Origin: Atriophallophorus winterbourni
Taxonomy: Eukaryota > Platyhelminthes > Trematoda > Plagiorchiida > Microphallidae
Direction of reading: 5' to 3'
Assembly: GCA_013407085.1 (NCBI GenBank)
Contig: JACCGJ010014959.1
Coordinates: forward strand, 7,501-71,500
DNA: 64,000 bases
The stretch's first letter is position 1. The number at the start of each line of letters is the position of its first letter. This document shows positions 59,721 to 64,000 of this stretch, piece by piece. Below the pieces are notes generated by a model. It made no database searches and was not told the origin of the DNA. It worked only from the letters and a program-made list of their open reading frames with translations. The translations under genes and the position numbers were made by a program.

Positions 59721-62226
59721 AAAGCTGTCTATTATCTAATGAAGCGGCATTCGGTAAATTGATTAAAATATCACAGGATTTGAAACAGTCGTCTCGATTA
59801 TTAAGGTTTGGCAGAAAGCGGTGTCCACGGAGTGGCAATTAAACTATTGGCAAATAACGCAGCATCGAGATAGGATTTCTCAAGAAATTTACGGATTCAA
59901 GAATAACTAACATTACCTTAGATACTTCATAATGTAGGAATCTAAAGCACTGCATTGTGTTGCACACATCTGTTGCAATTAACATCAGAGGTTTCGGGGC
60001 GTTTGCCGGTATCCGTTATGGATAGGTTTGTGATACTGCCTGATTATCACAGTGTAAAAAGCAACTATAAAACGAGGCAAACGCTCAACCTATCCATTTA
60101 TTTCATTACATCAGAAATTCTCGTCTTGAGTGAAATAGCTATTAAGGTCACGTGATCTCAGTTAATCAAAATTTCTTTATAAGAAATCGATGGCACCGCG
60201 CAGTTAATAACATCAGGAGCACATATTCTGGCCGCAACTTATTTGAAATATTTGACAGAATACATGCACACACTGAATGTGATTGATTAACGTCATAAAA
60301 TTGATCACTGGTTTGCTGATACCGGTGGCTCTCGTCATTCTACGCTCTCTTGATTAAATAGCACGATGAAAATGGCTACGAAACGACCGATGATCAAATT
60401 CTGTTTGTTGTATAATTGTGTTGACACTAAAATATATACACTTGCATGCATTTTTATCACACACATCTCACGAGCAGGTTCATGCTGTTTGTAGGGACCG
60501 TACGATCCGAATGCCTTGACACTACTTAGAATAGATCTTTAATGAAACTTAAGCAATCGTATTATTTAGCTAATGCTAAATTTCGCAGTTTTGTTGTCTC
60601 CAGTTTCACTAGCAGAAAACGATAGATGTGATTGGGTTTCGCCCGAGGAATAGGGTTTAAAGCTACCGCTCCAATTTTTGCGATTACTGTGGGTATCCAT
60701 CTTACACCAATGTATGGTGCGGGGTAGAGATAAGCATATTCTCCTCATGTGCAACTGCAGCGGAGTCTGAACCCGGAGCCATCTTATCGCCGTAGACGTG
60801 TGAACAAATTGCTTATTGGATAGGGCATACTGCTAACCCGCCGGATCCTAGATATGACAGATGTATCGTGTTTATCACACAGTTGCATGCAACACTAATT
60901 TGTTGGATATTGAAGCGCAGATTTGTAACTCAGTGGCTAGATGTTTTGTGTTCCCTGAGCTTTCATTGTAACGTGTAGGACGTTTTGTCATCAAACTAGA
61001 TGACATCGTCAGCTTAAATTTTTGCGAGCTCAACAAGCATTGAACACCCAACATATGAATGTGTTTCGGTTTCAAAACGTATGGAGTATCGTTTAAAACT
61101 CCATTGATAAAGTTGAATGAATTTCGAAAAAAGTGTTCTATTAACAACAGTCGGTGTAAAGAAAAATCGGCAGCTCAAATCACGTACGAACACATCACAG
61201 AACACGACCAAAACATATACGATGTTAAAATGTTGTTGGACGTTCGTGCTTTATCAGTGCGAATTTCATGAAATTTTGTCAAACAAAATGTTGGCGTCGA
61301 AAAAGCTCTAAATCATTGACCGTTTAAACTATGATATCCGATTTGACCTGGCAGCAAATGAATACAACAAACTGAACAAAGTATGAATGTCTTCCATTTC
61401 ATTGTTAAAATGGATTTAGGTTTCCATTAGTTGTGTTAATAATAATAATGATAGATAACACATTCAAAATAATCACCTAATCGTAAAATTGGTCACCAGA
61501 TTCTCGCTGATGTGGTGCGAAGCACTAATATCGCAGGAAAACAATTAAACCCACTAGCAAGCACCACAAAATACCGCCTAAATAGATCTGGGGTTTGCAC
61601 GTGAAGAGGCATGTTCCTAAAAACCGGGGCCTTAATCGATTTGCCGACCAGCTGCGCCACAGCATCGTAGCAAGAATTCTGCGTGACTGCCGATGGCAAA
61701 ATGCTGATTATTCAAGCATTGCAAGCAGATAACTAAAACATTCCAGTTATGGAATACAATTTTGACCCAGCTGCCAACCACTTCGAAGGTGAGACGTGTA
61801 AAATTCATCTGGGAGACCGCCATCCATGAAGCGAAACAGAATTATTGCCCGTTAGCGAAATAGTGTGTATGCACGACTCTGAATGTCTGGCGATTTTCCG
61901 CTACAAAATAATTGCCCCCCGCAGCGATTTTGCTAAGAGTTTGGGCACGTTGTTCTTATCTCGCAAGACAGTCGATTGTGAACGGTCGTAATCAACTTTG
62001 TGGATAGTTCGAAGGATCTGGTACCGAAGAGTCTTCACAAACGTGACAATAATCCACCATTAGACACCTGCTTAAAAGAGGATTGTTTCAAAATAACAAC
62101 AAAAATTTAAGCCGAGTATAGCGTTGTCAATTCCATGTTGGGTCAAAATCAGAAAAATAAAGTACAACTAGTAGTTCATTAAACGTTGGAGGTATTAACC
62201 GAAACCAGCGTTCTGTTTATTCGCAG
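59721..62226. other. No gene seen
   Basis: About 2.5 kb of AT-rich sequence with short overlapping chance frames. Only the repeat fragment at 60425-60500 was recognised. Confidence 0.5.
60425..60500. repeat. Fragment related to the 236-base repeat family
   Basis: CTTGCATGCATTTTTATCAC, ACACATCTCACGAGCAGGTT and CATGCTGTTTG follow the order of the 32.3 kb unit (GCATGCATCTCC, CACACACAC, CGACCGGTTTCGTGCTGTTTG). Confidence 0.55.
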
Positions 62227-62417
62227 CCCGCGACGGAGCGAATCCAAGCAACTTTTGAACGTTCTGAAACAGCAAAGCGAGATGATGAGAAACCGAACGT
62301 TGAGAAGGCCACGTGCGTCATAAAAATGGACAACATGGTGGAAGGGTCAACACGTCACGATCTAGATGAAGTCCGAAACAGCAACTGTGGGCTTCAATTA
62401 CATTATTCCTGGGAGAG
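62227..62417 (+). CDS. Candidate exon (weak)
   Basis: After a good acceptor (GTTCTGTTTATTCGCAG) a plus-strand frame reads PATERIQATFERSETAKRDD and onward through VEKATCVIKMDNMVEG to YSWE, open until TGA at 62458-62460. The donor GAGAG/GTTTCA is poor. Its phase-0 start would fit the end of Pez-like exon 19 if the TAG were bypassed. The charged composition looks protein-like, but there is no recognised domain. Confidence 0.22.
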
Positions 62418-62639
62418 GTTTCAATGTTGCGTACATTTTGCTAATCTCGTGTTAATTTGATGCTGCTGCTGCTGTCGGAATTTACTTATCGTACTGTCCT
62501 TACTGAATGAGTGCAAAGAACAAGAAACCGGTTGTGTGGTACCAAGGCGTGGAAACGCGATCATTTTGAGTTCAGGTATTGTGGATTTCTCCAAATTTGG
62601 AACGTAAAATTATGATGTGGTTTTAAGGAAAATAAGATG

Positions 62640-62760
62640 GTAGTGACGGGACAAGATGGCAGCTGCTCTGCCAATCGGCTTATCAATCTCGGTATCAAAG
62701 TCAGAGGTTATTCGCAATGGTTGAATCAAGATGTGTGATATCTCTCAAATTTTGACTGAA
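62640..62760 (-). mobile_element. LINE B internal fragment
   Basis: GGGACAAGATGGCAGCTGCT, CTGCCAATCGGCTTATCAAT and GCAATGGTTGAATCAAGAT match 13835-13930 of LINE B in the same orientation. Confidence 0.8.
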
Positions 62761-63129
62761 AAAGTGCAAGTTCCCTCAAAATTGAGGTTTGTAAAAGAAA
62801 AAAAGGCGAAACGCATTCTGGATAACCTTGCCTTGTTTTATGCAAGGAAAGTTATACACTCAACTCACCTGTCTAATGGACATTGTGCTTAACATATAAA
62901 TGAAAATGAATGATGCATCAGTGAAATCGTCTCCCGGCAAGTTCCGGTGTGACAGACCACGGATCCATGAAAAGGGTACGAAGGGAAGTTTCGTAACTAC
63001 ACGACCATCAAACCTGTTAAAATCGAACAAAAAAGCAATAATTTTGATGAAATAGCAAGGCAAGCAAAGCAAATATATGGTATTGAATCCGTGTTACATT
63101 GATTTGTCACCGGTATACGAAAACATGGA

Positions 63130-63270
63130 CAAACACGCTGGAGTCTCACTACAATTGCTATTTTCCTTTCCCATATCTGTCTAGGCCTAGGCAACCTGAC
63201 AGTATCTTAGCACACGTACAGTCTATGACTCTGCAGTAATTTGCCTCGATCAGACTTGTGATTTTATACA
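63130..63270 (-). repeat. SINE-like dispersed repeat, copy 4
   Basis: ACACGCTGGAGTCTCACTAC, TATCTGTCTAGG, GGCAACCTGACAGTAT, CAGTCTATGACTCTGCAG and TTTGCCTCGATCAGACTTGT match the reverse complement of 46645-46800. Confidence 0.7.
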
Positions 63271-64000
63271 TACATACATTGAATCCATTAATCTGTGGTG
63301 CGAAATGAGAGCATAAAGGTGTAGCCGAATGGAATATCATTTTTCTTAAACCATAACAGACAATCATGCGAATTATATTATTGTGTTGTTATCTGGATTT
63401 ACTGAAGTATGGTTGCGGAAATATACACAAAAGCGATTTAGGTGTAAGATCGATAAATATCCATTTGCTAAATAGAACTTATAGAAAATGATGAATGTTT
63501 TGTTAATTGACAATATTGTTGACTGTGAGATCGCATCCAAGACGGACTTCAACGAATTTACTAAGATCAATAGTTAAGGTATATGAGCGCATCAAGGGTA
63601 TTTTATATTTTTTATTATTCAGACCGCTAAATCCGCTTTATTAGCGCCAAGCAGGATAGTGTACTAGGTTACTGCATTTAATTTAATTGTCGGTACCCAT
63701 TTTGCACCTGGATATGGTGGGTAAAAAGGTTACACATATTTCATCCAAAATGCGGAATCAATATGGGATACGAGGCGCGACCATACTGACAGGAAGGCGC
63801 AATTCTCAATCATTATGCCACCGCGATTGCTGAGCAATTCGGAGGGGAAAACGAATACGTACAAGAGGACAAAATTGAAAGCTTGTGTCTAGAAGCAGTT
63901 TGAAAACCACATTAACGGTTATTTATGTTGTGATAAGAAATCTTAAAGTTGGGTGCGATTAATCATGGTCAAATGTACATAAGAAGCTAGCAGTTCGAAA

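Larger units (their letters stand above)
62418..64000. other. No gene seen
   Basis: Holds a LINE B fragment (62640-62760) and SINE-like copy 4 (63130-63270). A short block at 63690-63735 (GGTACCCATTTTGCACCTGG) resembles one at 60687-60728, hinting at another low-copy repeat. Confidence 0.45.

Overview
The window looks like AT-rich nuclear DNA of a parasitic flatworm, most likely a digenean fluke. This is an inference from three things: genes whose first introns are only 31-36 bases while later introns run to several kilobases, a dense load of CR1-like and other non-LTR retrotransposons, and the protein sequences themselves. No bacterial-type operons, rRNA or convincing tRNA genes were seen.

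Two host genes point away from each other. On the minus strand, six exons between 9910 and position 1 encode the first ~261 residues of a coiled-coil protein that I cannot name; it continues off the left edge. On the plus strand, 19 exons between 23319 and 55524 (18 of them well supported) encode a protein of the Pez family (non-receptor tyrosine phosphatase PTPN14/PTPN21). The N-terminal FERM domain is complete (exons 1-8, about residues 20-314). It is followed by a very long Ser/His-rich linker with a PPPY motif and Cys/His clusters. All exon phases join. The reading frame ends in TAG at 55522-55524, and the next bases form a near-perfect splice donor. No phosphatase-domain exon was recognised in the window, so the catalytic domain is either beyond the right edge or absent from this form.

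Layout: 1-9.9 kb coiled-coil gene; 9.9-23.3 kb intergenic, mostly LINE remnants (CR1-like at 10.6-11.9 kb, an endonuclease/RT element on the minus strand at 13.1-16.1 kb, a nearly complete CR1-like element at 16.9-21.5 kb); 23.3-55.5 kb the Pez gene, with introns holding a piggyBac-like MITE (35.6-36.2 kb), a 236-base tandem repeat with a fold-back (32.3-32.9 kb), LINE fragments, a decayed FLYWCH/MULE transposase (46.9-48.0 kb) and a dead LINE (51.7-54.4 kb); 56.6-59.7 kb a pile-up of LINE fragments; 59.7-64 kb mostly featureless with small repeat copies and one weak candidate exon.

The Pez protein is expected, from its vertebrate and fly relatives, to act at cell junctions and in Hippo/YAP signalling. 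The coiled-coil neighbour gives no functional clue beyond its shape.
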